Assembly (NCBI GenBank): GCA_002347285.1
Contig: DDXW01000031.1
Span: 91,660 to 117,840, forward strand
Source of the DNA: Rhodocyclaceae bacterium UBA2250
GTDB lineage: Bacteria; Pseudomonadota; Gammaproteobacteria; Burkholderiales; Rhodocyclaceae
Direction of reading: 5' to 3'
DNA length: 26,181 nt
Shown: positions 1-7,768 of the stretch, one piece after another
Layout of the letters: every line of letters begins with the position of its first letter
Numbering within the stretch: the first letter of the stretch is position 1
Made by a program: the position numbers and the translations under genes
Notes under the pieces: generated by a model
What the model was told of the DNA's origin: nothing
The model's input: the letters and a program-made list of their open reading frames with translations, nothing else
The model's database searches: none

Positions 1-1157
1 AGGCCGCCAACCGCGCCAAGAGCGCCTTCCTCGCCAACATGAGCCACGAACTGCGCACGCCGATGAACGCGATCATCGGCCTGGCCGCCCTGGCGCTGCG
101 CCGCACCGACGATCCGCAGCTGCAGGAGCAGTTCGTCAAGATCGACCAGGCCTCCCAGCACCTGCTCGGCGTCATCAACGACATCCTCGACATCTCGAAG
201 ATCGAGGCCGACCGGCTCACGCTCGATGACGTCGGCTTCCGGCTCGGCCAGGTGCTGGAGAACCTCGCGAGCCTGCTCGGCCACAAGGCGGCGGCGAAGG
301 GGGTCGCCTTCGCCGTCGACGTGCCGGCCGACCTCGCCGCGCGCCGCTTCCGCGGCGACCCGCTGCGGCTGAACCAGATCCTGCTCAACCTGGCGGGCAA
401 CGCGGTCAAGTTCACCGATGCCGGCCGCATCGTCGTGCAGGTGCGGCTGGCCGAGGAGGGCGATGGCGCGCCGCTGCTGCGCTTCGAGGTGCGCGATACC
501 GGCATCGGCATCGCGCCGCAGGACCTGGCGCGCCTGTTCACCGCCTTCGAGCAGGCCGACGGCTCGATGACGCGCAAATACGGCGGGACCGGCCTCGGCC
601 TCGCCATCAGCCGGCGCCTCGCCGAGATGATGGGCGGCGCGATCGGCGTCGACAGCGCGCCGGGCGCCGGCAGCACCTTCTGGTTCACGGCGCGCCTCGC
701 CAAGGCGGCGGACGAGGCCGAGCCCGTACCGTCGATTGCCGGCGACGGCCGGGCCGAGGCGCGGCTGCGCGAACGCTTCGCCGGCGCGCGCATCCTGCTG
801 GCCGAGGACGAGCCGGTCAATCTCGAGGTGTCGCGCGCGCTGCTCGAGGACGCCGGCCTGGTGGTGGACACGGCGACGGACGGCACGGCAGCCGTGGCGC
901 GGGCGCAGGCGGGCGCCTACGACCTGATCCTGATGGACATGCAGATGCCGAAGATGAACGGCATCGACGCGACGCGCGCGATCCGCGCGCTGCCGGCCCA
1001 CGGCCGCACGCCGATCGTGGCGATGACGGCCAACGCCTTCGAGGAGGACCGCCGCGTCTGCCTCGAGGCCGGCATGAACGACCACATCGGCAAGCCGGTC
1101 GATCCGCAGCGCTTCTACGAGCTGCTGCTGAAATGGCTGGCGCAGCCGCCGGCCTGA
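1..1157 (+). CDS. Hybrid sensor histidine kinase, 3' part (5' end outside window)
   Basis: The reading frame is open from the first codon of the window and enters the kinase core directly, so the start lies upstream and the input domain is not visible. Visible parts in order: an H-box with SHELRTPMN (phospho-His codon near 45), an N-box with GNAVKF, a G1 box DTGIGIAP, a G2 box GGTGLGLAI, then a C-terminal receiver domain with the acidic pair in LLAEDEP, phosphoacceptor Asp in LILMDMQMP and the conserved Lys in GKPVD. This is the BarA/ArcB-like layout of HisKA, HATPase and REC without a visible Hpt domain. Such proteins autophosphorylate and pass phosphate to their own receiver, then usually through a separate Hpt protein. 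The ATG at 39 lies inside the H-box and cannot be the real start. Its signal and partner are unknown, and the next gene is metabolic, so context does not help. Confidence 0.93.
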   Translation, partial: AANRAKSAFLANMSHELRTPMNAIIGLAALALRRTDDPQLQEQFVKIDQASQHLLGVINDILDISKIEADRLTLDDVGFRLGQVLENLASLLGHKAAAKGVAFAVDVPADLAARRFRGDPLRLNQILLNLAGNAVKFTDAGRIVVQVRLAEEGDGAPLLRFEVRDTGIGIAPQDLARLFTAFEQADGSMTRKYGGTGLGLAISRRLAEMMGGAIGVDSAPGAGSTFWFTARLAKAADEAEPVPSIAGDGRAEARLRERFAGARILLAEDEPVNLEVSRALLEDAGLVVDTATDGTAAVARAQAGAYDLILMDMQMPKMNGIDATRAIRALPAHGRTPIVAMTANAFEEDRRVCLEAGMNDHIGKPVDPQRFYELLLKWLAQPPA

Positions 1158-1226
1158 GCGCCCGCCGTCCCGGCCCGGCGGCCCGGGTTATCATTGCCGC
1201 AACCCCGTTCATCCAGGAGCCTCGCC

Positions 1227-2075
1227 ATGTCGAATCCGCTCGACACCGCCAAGACATACACCGCCACCCTCGTGCGCTCCGAGCGCATCACGCCCGCCGA
1301 CTCGCCGGAAGAGGTACGCCATCTGGTGTTCCACCGCGCCGATCCGGCCTTCGACTGCCGCATGGGCCAGTGCGTGCGCGTGATGGCGCCGGGCCAGTAC
1401 GGCAACAAGGTCCATCCGCGCCTCTACCTCGTCGCCGACAACGCGGTCGAGCGCGACGGCGGCGTGGAGTTCGCCCTCTGCGTCAAGCGCCACGACTACA
1501 TCGACGACTTCAACGGCGAACGCTACCCCGGCATCGCCTCGAACTACCTGTGCGACCTCGCGGTCGGCGCGCAGGTCGAGTTCGCCGGCCCGCTCGGCTA
1601 TCCGTTCGCCATGCCGGAGAACCGCCAGGCCGGCATCCTGATGATCGGCATGGGCACCGGCATCGCGCCGTTCCGCGCGCTGATACGCACCATCTACGAG
1701 CAGTTCGGCAGCTGGGACGGCAAGGTGCGCCTGTTCTACGGCGCGAAGACCGGCCTCGACATGCTCTACATGAACGACGAAAACAAGGATCTCGCGCAGT
1801 ACATCTATCAGCCGACCTTCAAGGCCTTCCAGGCGGTCAGCCCGCGCCCGGCGCTCGACGCGCCGGTCGCCCTCGACCAGGCGATCGCGCGGAACGCCGC
1901 CGAGGTCTGGGAGATGCTGCAGGATCCTCTGACCCATGTGTACCTGGCCGGCGTCGGCGCGATGCAGGAAAGTGTCGAGCACGCGCTGATCGAGGTCGCC
2001 GGCTCGGCCGCCGCCTGGCAGGAGCGCAAGGCGGCGATGAAGGCCGGCAAGCGCTGGCACGAAGTGATCTATTAA
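1227..2075 (+). CDS. Ferredoxin-NADP reductase-like flavoprotein
   Basis: Cytosolic FAD oxidoreductase of the plant-type FNR superfamily, 282 aa. Seen: an RLYLVAD FAD-binding motif (residues 65-71, the RxYS-type position), a second flavin segment GIASNYL (about 102-108), the nucleotide-binding GMGTGIAPFR (141-150), YGAKT near 172, YLAGVGAMQ near 240, and a C-terminus ending RWHEVIY, close to the aromatic-ended tail of FNRs. The ATG at 1227 was chosen over an in-frame upstream codon at 1194 because AGGAG (1215-1219) sits 7 bases before it. The family moves electrons between NADPH and ferredoxin or flavodoxin, but no ferredoxin gene is visible here, so the physiological partner is unknown. Its stop codon TAA forms part of the first TAAG element of the downstream promoter array. 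Confidence 0.85.
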   Translation: MSNPLDTAKTYTATLVRSERITPADSPEEVRHLVFHRADPAFDCRMGQCVRVMAPGQYGNKVHPRLYLVADNAVERDGGVEFALCVKRHDYIDDFNGERYPGIASNYLCDLAVGAQVEFAGPLGYPFAMPENRQAGILMIGMGTGIAPFRALIRTIYEQFGSWDGKVRLFYGAKTGLDMLYMNDENKDLAQYIYQPTFKAFQAVSPRPALDAPVALDQAIARNAAEVWEMLQDPLTHVYLAGVGAMQESVEHALIEVAGSAAAWQERKAAMKAGKRWHEVIY

Positions 2076-2125
2076 GCCTGCGCTAAGCCGGCCTTAAGCC
2101 GGCATTAAGTTGCGGGTCTCACACT
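2073..2125 (+). promoter_or_regulatory. Four TAAG repeats at 11-bp spacing plus -10 (QseB/PmrA-type operator)
   Basis: TAAG occurs at 2073, 2084, 2095 and 2106, exactly 11 bp apart, so all copies lie on one helix face. The last copy is followed, 14 bp from its start, by a weak -10-like CACACT (2120-2125). OmpR-family activators of the PhoB/PmrA/QseB type bind direct repeats of this period that replace the -35 element. The layout and sequence match the site at 19314-19366 and partly that at 13123-13165. Regulation by the response regulator at 20933 is inferred. Confidence 0.72.
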
Positions 2126-2164
2126 GCGGGCCGTGTTCAACGCGTCCTCCCCAGGAGACCCGCC

Positions 2165-2455
2165 ATGAAATCAGCCATCCTTCCACTGTTCGCCCTGTGC
2201 TTCGCCGCCGCCGCACAGGCCGCTGCGCCCGCCGCGCCCCAGGCCGAATCCTGCGAGCAGATCCGCGCCGAGATCCGGGCCCACACCGGCATGCCGGCCA
2301 GGCCGAACACCGCCTTGCTCGGCAAGGTCGGCGCCAACCGCCAATGTCGCTTCACCTCGGCCGAGGCCTACCGCGCCGCCTGGGGCGACAAGCCGCTGCC
2401 GAAGGGCGAGCCGCGCGAACGCCGCACCAAGCACCGCGAGCATGACGACGATTGA
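2165..2455 (+). CDS. Small secreted protein of unknown function
   Basis: 96 aa. I do not recognise the family. The first 20 residues form a clear Sec signal peptide (Lys at 2, hydrophobic core, A-x-A before residue 21). The mature part is about 76 aa with two cysteines (30 and 61), which could form one disulfide, and a very charged C-terminal tail rich in Arg, His, Glu and Asp that might bind metal. There is no heme motif. AGGAG at 2153-2157 lies 7 bases before the ATG. It is the first gene behind a TAAG-array promoter and its stop lies 24 bases before the ATG of the flavocytochrome gene, so the two are probably cotranscribed. Its promoter and signal-peptide DNA closely resemble those of the SHP gene at 19403, although the mature proteins differ. 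Confidence 0.75.
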   Translation: MKSAILPLFALCFAAAAQAAAPAAPQAESCEQIRAEIRAHTGMPARPNTALLGKVGANRQCRFTSAEAYRAAWGDKPLPKGEPRERRTKHREHDDD

Positions 2456-2478
2456 AGCGCGCACCGGGTAGATCGATC

Positions 2479-3792
2479 ATGTCCTTCCTCTTCGTTCCGC
2501 TGCTCGCCCTCGTCGCCGCCGTCTGGTACGGCGCGTTCGCCGCCGCCGTCTATCCGCCGGAGGCCGCGCTGCCCTGGATCGCGCGCCGCGAGGGCCTCTA
2601 TCTCAGCGGCCTGGCGTCGTTCGCGCTGATGTCCCTCGCCATGCTGCTCGCCGTGCGCCCGGCCTGGCTCGAAAAGCCGCTGGGCGGCATGGACCGCATC
2701 TACCGCCTGCACAAATGGACCGGCATCCTCGCCATCGGCTTCGGCGCCGCCCACTGGCTCGTCGAGTTGAGCGGCGACGTCATCAAGAGTCTCATCGGCA
2801 AGGCCGGCCGGCTGCCCAAATCCCAGTACGACGGCCTGTATGCGCAGTTGCGCGAGATCGCCGAGGACATGGGCGAATGGGCGCTCTACGCCGCCCTCGC
2901 CATTCTCGTGCTGACGCTCTGGAAGCGTTTCCCCTACCACTGGTGGCGCCATGTACATCGCGCCATGCCGGCGCTCTACCTGATGCTCGCCTTCCATGCC
3001 GCGCTGCTCGCGCCGCCTGCCTACTGGGCGCAGCCGGCCGGGGCGCTGCTGGCGCTGTGCCTCGCCGTCGGCGTGCCGGCCGCGTTCGTTTCCCTGGCTG
3101 GCCGCATCGGTCGGCGGCGACAGATGTCCGGCACGGTGACGGGGGTGAATCAAACAGGCGACGTCATGGAGATCGCTTGTCGCCTCGACGGCAAGTTCGC
3201 CCACCGGCCCGGCCAGTTCGCCTTCGTCACCTTCGATCCCGCCGAGGGCGCGCATCCCTTCACCATCGCCAGCGCCGACCGCGGCGACGGCACGGTGCGC
3301 TTCTGCGTCAAGGCCCTCGGCGACCACACGCGCCGGCTGGGACAAACGCTCGCGGTGGGACAGCCGGTGCGCGTCGAGGGGCCCTACGGCCGCTTCCAAC
3401 TCGACCGCCGCGATCCGGAGCGCCGTCAGGTCTGGGTGGCCGGCGGCGTCGGCGTCACGCCCTTCCTCGCCTGGCTCGAAGCGCTGCGCGTGCGACCGGA
3501 GACGGCGCAACCCGCCGATCTGCACTATTGCACGCGCGACAGCGCTGCCGACCCCTTCATCGGCCGACTGGAGGCGCTGTGCGCCGGCCTGCCGACGATC
3601 CGTCTGCATGTGCACGACGCGCGTCGTGGCGAACTGCTCGATGCCGGCATGCTCGGCCTGGCAGACGGAGGTAAGGCGAAGACGGAGATCTGGTATTGCG
3701 GTCCGCAGGGGTTGGCCGATGCGCTGAAGCGCGGCCTCGCGCGCCTCGGCGGCGGCGCGCGCTTCCATCAGGAAGCATTCGAGATGCGCTGA
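2479..3792 (+). CDS. Ferric-reductase/NADPH-oxidase-type membrane flavocytochrome
   Basis: About 437 aa, an inner-membrane protein. The N-terminal half has about five hydrophobic segments with His residues placed as heme b ligands (78, 92, 160, 173), as in the ferric reductase-like transmembrane domain. The C-terminal half is an FNR-type module: HPFTIAS (259-265) for FAD, GGVGVTPF (322-329) for NAD(P)H, and WYCGPQG (405-411). The family carries electrons from cytosolic NAD(P)H through FAD and heme b to an acceptor across the membrane (Fe3+, oxygen or a partner protein). The ATG at 2479 was chosen. A TTG at 2452 in frame, overlapping the previous stop, is possible, and neither start has a strong ribosome-binding site. 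It lies behind the TAAG-array promoter at 2073. Whether it truly reduces ferric iron is not shown by sequence. Confidence 0.85.
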   Translation: MSFLFVPLLALVAAVWYGAFAAAVYPPEAALPWIARREGLYLSGLASFALMSLAMLLAVRPAWLEKPLGGMDRIYRLHKWTGILAIGFGAAHWLVELSGDVIKSLIGKAGRLPKSQYDGLYAQLREIAEDMGEWALYAALAILVLTLWKRFPYHWWRHVHRAMPALYLMLAFHAALLAPPAYWAQPAGALLALCLAVGVPAAFVSLAGRIGRRRQMSGTVTGVNQTGDVMEIACRLDGKFAHRPGQFAFVTFDPAEGAHPFTIASADRGDGTVRFCVKALGDHTRRLGQTLAVGQPVRVEGPYGRFQLDRRDPERRQVWVAGGVGVTPFLAWLEALRVRPETAQPADLHYCTRDSAADPFIGRLEALCAGLPTIRLHVHDARRGELLDAGMLGLADGGKAKTEIWYCGPQGLADALKRGLARLGGGARFHQEAFEMR

Positions 3793-3805
3793 AAAGTCGG
3801 CGCTG

Positions 3806-3838
3806 GCGGGGCGGCGCTGCGTTCGCCGCCCCGCTTGT
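3806..3838. terminator. Bidirectional terminator between convergent genes
   Basis: A perfect 11-bp GC-rich inverted repeat (3806-3816 with 3824-3834, 7-base loop) is followed by TTGT on the plus strand. It lies in the 53-base gap between two genes that converge, as expected for a shared factor-independent terminator. The T-run is short. Confidence 0.65.
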
Positions 3839-3845
3839 AATGATT

Positions 3846-4313
3846 TCAGTGCGCGATCGGCTGGAAGCCCGGGTCGTCGAAAAACTTGCCGTAGTTGTCG
3901 AGCGCGCCGATCACCTTGACTGCCCCGTCCATGCGCTTGGCCTTGCCGGCCATCTGCTCTGCGCCGGCGAGCAGGTCGGCGACGACGATGTGCAACTGGG
4001 TGTCGGCCGCCGGCGGCAGCTTGCAGTTGGCGACGATTTCGCCGACGGCGCCTTCCACCTGTTTCGCCAGCCCGCCGTAGGCCTTGGACGACAGCTTGTT
4101 CTCGTGGATCGCGTGCAGCGACGCGGCCATCGACTGGCGGATCTCGCCCATGGCCTTGCGCAGCGCGGCGTCGGTTTCCCATTTCTTGCCGGCGTTGAGT
4201 TGCAGCGTGGCGCCGTGCGCTTCGTGGCCGTGGTCGTGGGCGTTGCCGGCAGCGAAGGCCGGCGCGGCGGCGAGCGAAAGCACGGTCAGGGCGGTGAGCA
4301 GGTGCGGTTTCAT
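3846..4313 (-). CDS. His-rich periplasmic four-helix protein, cytochrome b562/c'-like without CXXCH
   Basis: 155 aa. It begins with a clean signal peptide ending APAFA at residue 21, then a His-rich patch (HDHGHEAHG) that probably binds metal. The rest is predicted to be amphipathic helices in the size range of cytochrome b562 or cytochrome c', with a single Cys in ANCKLPP and no CXXCH, so it cannot hold covalent heme in the usual way. A Met-containing first helix (AMGEIRQSM) and a later helix starting with His (LHIVVADLLAG) are reminiscent of b562, but the second b562 His ligand is not evident. That resemblance is my reading and is weak. The start is ATG at 4313; another at 4319 (MLMKP) is equally possible with GGAG just upstream. 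It is divergent from the kinase at 4465. Confidence 0.6.
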   Translation of the reverse strand: MKPHLLTALTVLSLAAAPAFAAGNAHDHGHEAHGATLQLNAGKKWETDAALRKAMGEIRQSMAASLHAIHENKLSSKAYGGLAKQVEGAVGEIVANCKLPPAADTQLHIVVADLLAGAEQMAGKAKRMDGAVKVIGALDNYGKFFDDPGFQPIAH

Positions 4314-4464
4314 GAGCATGATTCTCCAGACGGATGATGGTTGTTGGGAGCCGGCGTTTGCCGGCCTCACCGCTTCAACGTCCGGCGCGTCGGAATGTTC
4401 CCGCGCGCGCCGATTTTCCGCCCGCGGATTGTTTCGACGCCGGCGCTGAGGCAAACTCCCGACC

Positions 4465-6270
4465 ATGAACCAGGTTCCCTCCTCCCGCCAGCCCAAGCGC
4501 GTCAAGGCGAAGTTCATCGGGCCGTTCGCGCTGGTGCTGGCCTTCATCATGTGCGTGTTCGCCGTCGCGATCTATGGCATCGAGGCGCGCATCCGCGACC
4601 GGGACCTGGCCGAGCGCTCGACGGCGGTGGCCAACCTCTTCGCCCAGAAGCTCGACAAGGACACCAACCTGATGATGGCGGCGATGCGCGCCCTCACGAC
4701 CAACGAGGCGATGGAGCGTGCCCTGCGCGCCGGCGACCGCGGTGGGTTGGCGCGCCAGGGCGGCGAACTCTTCGCGCGGCTGCGCGACGATCATCGCATT
4801 ACCCACTTGTATCTGACGCGTCCCGACTTCGTCAATCTCTACCGCTTCCACAGCCCGGACGAGTTCGGCGACACCATCGCGCGCGTCACCTTGCAGCAGG
4901 CGCATGAGCGCCAAGCGGCGGTCCATGGCCTGGAGCTGGGGGCGATGGGCACCCTGACCCTGCGCCTGGTCATGCCCTGGCGGCGCGGCGACGCACTGCT
5001 CGGCTACATCGAGATCGGCGAGGAAATCGAGCACTTGATCGACGAGATTCGCCGCAGCCTTTCCGTGGACATCCTGGTGCTGGTGGACAAGCGGCATCTG
5101 CAGGAGCAGCAGTGGCGGCGCGGCCAGACCCTGATGAAACGCAGCGGCGAGTGGGGACGCTTCGCTTCCCATGCGGTGCAGGCGCAGACCACGGAACGCC
5201 TGCCCGCGGCCCTCGACGACCGCCTGCTGACCCAGCTGCTCGCCGGCCGCACCGCCGAGATCCGCGATGAGGGCCGCTCCCTGCACCTCGCCGTCGTGCC
5301 GGTCGAGGATGCCGGCGGCATCCATATCGGCGATCTGGTGGTGATGCGCGACATCACCGCGCTGGAGGCCACCTTCCTGTGGTCGATGGCCGCCGTCCTC
5401 CTGATCAGCCTGCTGGTGGCGGGCGGCGTGCTGGGCATGTTTTACCTCACCCTCGATCGGGTGGAGCGCGATTACCGGCGCCAGCACGACCTCGAACACC
5501 AGCTGCTGCGCCTCGACACCGAGCATCGCCGCATCCTGCAGATGGAAAAACTTTCGGCCCTGGGCACGATGGTCGGCGGTATCGCCCACCAGCTCAACAA
5601 TCCGCTCGTCGGCGTTGTCAACCTGGCTCAACTGGCCGAGCGCGAGCTCGGGGAAAACGGCAAACCCGGCGATCCGGCGCGCACGCGCGAGCTGCTGCGG
5701 GAGATTCGCGGCGCCGGCGAGGACTGCCGCGCCTTCGTCAAGCGCATGCTGGCGTTCACCAAGGTGTCCTGTTTCGAGAGCAGGCCGACGCCGATGGCCG
5801 ACCTGATCGAGGACACGGTGTTGCTGTTCCGCCAGACCGAGAGCAAGCATCTGCCGGTGGAGGTGCGGCTGTCCGACCCGGCGGCGGTGCTGACGGTCGA
5901 TCCGGTGCTGATCCGCCACGCCCTGTTCAACCTGCTCGTCAATGCGGCCCAGGCCACGAGCGACGGCGGAGCCATCGTCATTACCCTGGACCGCGAGGAG
6001 GATGCGGTGCGCGGACTGCCCGGCTGGATCCTGGCGGTGAGCGACCATGGCCGTGGCATGGCGCCGGAGGTGGTGGAAAAGATTTTCGTGCCCTTCTACA
6101 CGACGCGCAGCGACGGCACCGGCCTGGGATTGCCCGTGGTGCAGCATGTGGCGCTGCTGCATGAGGGGCAGGTGACGGTGAGCAGCGAGCCGGGGCATGG
6201 CACACGTTTTGCGATATGGCTGCCGGAACGCCACGCTCCTCCGCCGGACAACGAACCCGCCCCGACCTGA
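4465..6270 (+). CDS. Membrane sensor histidine kinase, NtrB-like core
   Basis: 601 aa. TM1 is about residues 18-38, a periplasmic sensor region follows to about 300, and TM2 is about 303-328. A short cytoplasmic helix leads to the H-box GGIAHQLNNP with phospho-His 375, an N-box with NLLVNAAQA, a G1 box DHGRGMAP and GTGLGLPVVQH. The AHQLNNPL form of the H-box is typical of kinases paired with sigma54-dependent NtrC-type regulators, and the next gene is such a regulator, one base downstream. The large extracellular region resembles Cache-type small-ligand sensors in size and in the LYLTRPDFVNLYRFHSPD segment, but the ligand cannot be read. The ribosome-binding site is weak (GAG-rich, far upstream). 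The pair most likely controls the multiheme cytochrome genes starting at 7769. Confidence 0.9.
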   Translation: MNQVPSSRQPKRVKAKFIGPFALVLAFIMCVFAVAIYGIEARIRDRDLAERSTAVANLFAQKLDKDTNLMMAAMRALTTNEAMERALRAGDRGGLARQGGELFARLRDDHRITHLYLTRPDFVNLYRFHSPDEFGDTIARVTLQQAHERQAAVHGLELGAMGTLTLRLVMPWRRGDALLGYIEIGEEIEHLIDEIRRSLSVDILVLVDKRHLQEQQWRRGQTLMKRSGEWGRFASHAVQAQTTERLPAALDDRLLTQLLAGRTAEIRDEGRSLHLAVVPVEDAGGIHIGDLVVMRDITALEATFLWSMAAVLLISLLVAGGVLGMFYLTLDRVERDYRRQHDLEHQLLRLDTEHRRILQMEKLSALGTMVGGIAHQLNNPLVGVVNLAQLAERELGENGKPGDPARTRELLREIRGAGEDCRAFVKRMLAFTKVSCFESRPTPMADLIEDTVLLFRQTESKHLPVEVRLSDPAAVLTVDPVLIRHALFNLLVNAAQATSDGGAIVITLDREEDAVRGLPGWILAVSDHGRGMAPEVVEKIFVPFYTTRSDGTGLGLPVVQHVALLHEGQVTVSSEPGHGTRFAIWLPERHAPPPDNEPAPT

Positions 6271-6271
6271 C

Positions 6272-7639
6272 ATGCCGCCCAAGATTCTCGTCGTCGACGA
6301 CGATCGCCATACCCGCATCCTGCTCGACCGTCTGCTGGCCCGCACCGCCACGGTGAGCCTGGCGACGGATGGCGCCGAGGCGCGCAGGCTGTTCGCCGCC
6401 GATGATTTCAACCTGGTGCTGATGGACCAGTGCCTGCCTGACGCCAACGGCATCGACCTGCTGCGCGAATTCCGCGCTCGCCGGCCGCGCCAGGTGGGCA
6501 TCCTGATGACCGGCTTCGCCGACGTGCGTGACGCCGTGGCGGCGGTGCGCGATGGCCTGTTCGACTACCTGACCAAGCCCTTCGACGACCTCGAAGCCCT
6601 GGAGGCGGTGATCGGCAAGGCCCTCGAACTCGACCGTGCCTACCGCGAGATCGACGGCCTGCGCGCCCAACTGGCGAGCGGTTCCGGCATGCCGACGGTG
6701 ATCGGCCAGTCGCCGGCGATGGAGCATGTGCTCGGCCAGATCCGCCAGGTGGCCGGCCTCGACACCACGGTGCTGCTCGAAGGCGAGAGCGGCACGGGCA
6801 AGGACATCGCCGCCAAGCTGATCCATGCCCTGAGCGCGCGCGCCGACCAGCCCTTTCTGGAAGTGAACTGCGGCGGCCTGCCCGAGAGCCTGCTGGAAAG
6901 CCTGCTGTTCGGCTACGAGAAGGGCGCCTTCACCGGCGCCAGCCAAGCCAATGCCGGCTATTTCGAGAAGGCCCACGGGGGCAGCCTGTTTCTCGACGAG
7001 ATCGCCGACATGAGCCCGAAGCTGCAGAGCAGCCTGCTGCGCGTGCTGCAGGACCACAGCTTCACGCGCATCGGCAGCACCCAGCCGCGCAAGACCGATT
7101 TCCGCCTGATCTGCGCCACCAACCGGCCACTGCTCGCCGAGGTCAAGGCGGGGCGCTTCCGCGAGGATCTCTATTACCGCATCGCCGTCGTCACGGTGCG
7201 CATGCCGCCGCTGCGCGAGCGCACCGAGGACATCGTGCCGCTGGCCATGCATTTCCTCGAACACTACAACGCCAAGTTCGGCAAGGCCTGCGGGCCGCTG
7301 ACGCCGGCGGCCGTGCATGCGCTCGAAGGCGGCCGCTGGGAAGGCAACGTGCGCGAGCTGCAGCATTGCATCGAGCGCGCGGTGGCGCTGCATGCGGGCG
7401 GCCCGATCGATCGTTCGCATCTGTTTCCCGCAGTCGAGCATGCGGACCGGACTGCGCCGCCGCCAACCGCGCCCGCCCTGGGCTATCAGGACGCGCGTGC
7501 CGAATTCGAGCGCGACTACCTGCGGCGCTTGCTCGACGGCGCGGGGGGCAATGTCTCGGCGGCGGCGCGTCTTTCCGGCATACCTCGGCAGAACCTCTAC
7601 GTGCGCATGAAGCGCTGGGGAATTGTCACCGAGAAGTGA
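6272..7639 (+). CDS. Sigma54-dependent NtrC-family response regulator
   Basis: 455 aa starting at the ATG one base after the kinase stop. An N-terminal receiver has the acidic cluster in VVDDD, phosphoacceptor Asp52 in LMDQCLP and Lys102 in LTKPF. The AAA+ domain has Walker A GESGTGKD (171-178), the sigma54-contacting GAFTGA loop (218-223) and Walker B LFLDE (239-243), with Arg fingers expected in the FREDLYYR region. A Fis-type helix-turn-helix ends the protein (GGNVSAAARLSGIPRQNLY). When phosphorylated, this family forms hexamers on upstream sites and uses ATP to open sigma54 promoters. Two tandem palindromes overlapping its own stop codon and a -24/-12 promoter just downstream suggest its direct target is the heme lipoprotein gene at 7769. 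Confidence 0.95.
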   Translation: MPPKILVVDDDRHTRILLDRLLARTATVSLATDGAEARRLFAADDFNLVLMDQCLPDANGIDLLREFRARRPRQVGILMTGFADVRDAVAAVRDGLFDYLTKPFDDLEALEAVIGKALELDRAYREIDGLRAQLASGSGMPTVIGQSPAMEHVLGQIRQVAGLDTTVLLEGESGTGKDIAAKLIHALSARADQPFLEVNCGGLPESLLESLLFGYEKGAFTGASQANAGYFEKAHGGSLFLDEIADMSPKLQSSLLRVLQDHSFTRIGSTQPRKTDFRLICATNRPLLAEVKAGRFREDLYYRIAVVTVRMPPLRERTEDIVPLAMHFLEHYNAKFGKACGPLTPAAVHALEGGRWEGNVRELQHCIERAVALHAGGPIDRSHLFPAVEHADRTAPPPTAPALGYQDARAEFERDYLRRLLDGAGGNVSAAARLSGIPRQNLYVRMKRWGIVTEK

Positions 7640-7661
7640 CGATTGTCGCGAATCGGTGACA
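7624..7661 (+). promoter_or_regulatory. Tandem palindromic activator sites (UAS) for the NtrC-like regulator
   Basis: Two copies of TGTCRC-N6-GTGACR: 7624-7641 and 7644-7661. Their centres are 20 bp apart, two helical turns, so both face the same side. They overlap the stop codon of the regulator gene and lie 53-90 bp upstream of the -24 element at 7714, as expected for enhancer sites of a sigma54 activator. The assignment to the adjacent regulator is inferred from position. Confidence 0.7.
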
Positions 7662-7713
7662 GTCCGCTGCGCTGCGGATGGCGCAAATGGCCGCATAACC
7701 CGCGTTTCCTTGA

Positions 7714-7729
7714 TGGCATGCCGATTGCA
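7714..7729 (+). promoter_or_regulatory. Sigma54 (-24/-12) promoter
   Basis: TGGCATGCCGATTGCA fits the consensus TGGCACG-N4-TTGCA, with the invariant GG (7715-7716) and GC (7727-7728) separated by exactly 10 bases. The start of transcription would fall near 7740, about 29 bases before the ATG at 7769. The upstream gene encodes a regulator with a GAFTGA loop, which supports this call. Confidence 0.85.
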
Positions 7730-7768
7730 TAGCCAACTGCAGGCAATAACCCTATCGAGGTGATCGAA

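Noticed and set aside
1158..1226. GC-rich partial inverted repeats after the hybrid kinase
   Set aside because: Arms are short and imperfect and the T-run is weak, so neither a terminator nor an operator can be supported.
2368..4182. 604-codon minus-strand frame across the flavocytochrome gene
   Set aside because: Low-complexity Arg/Gly/His/Glu translation opposite a clear flavoprotein, and it runs through the terminator at 3806.
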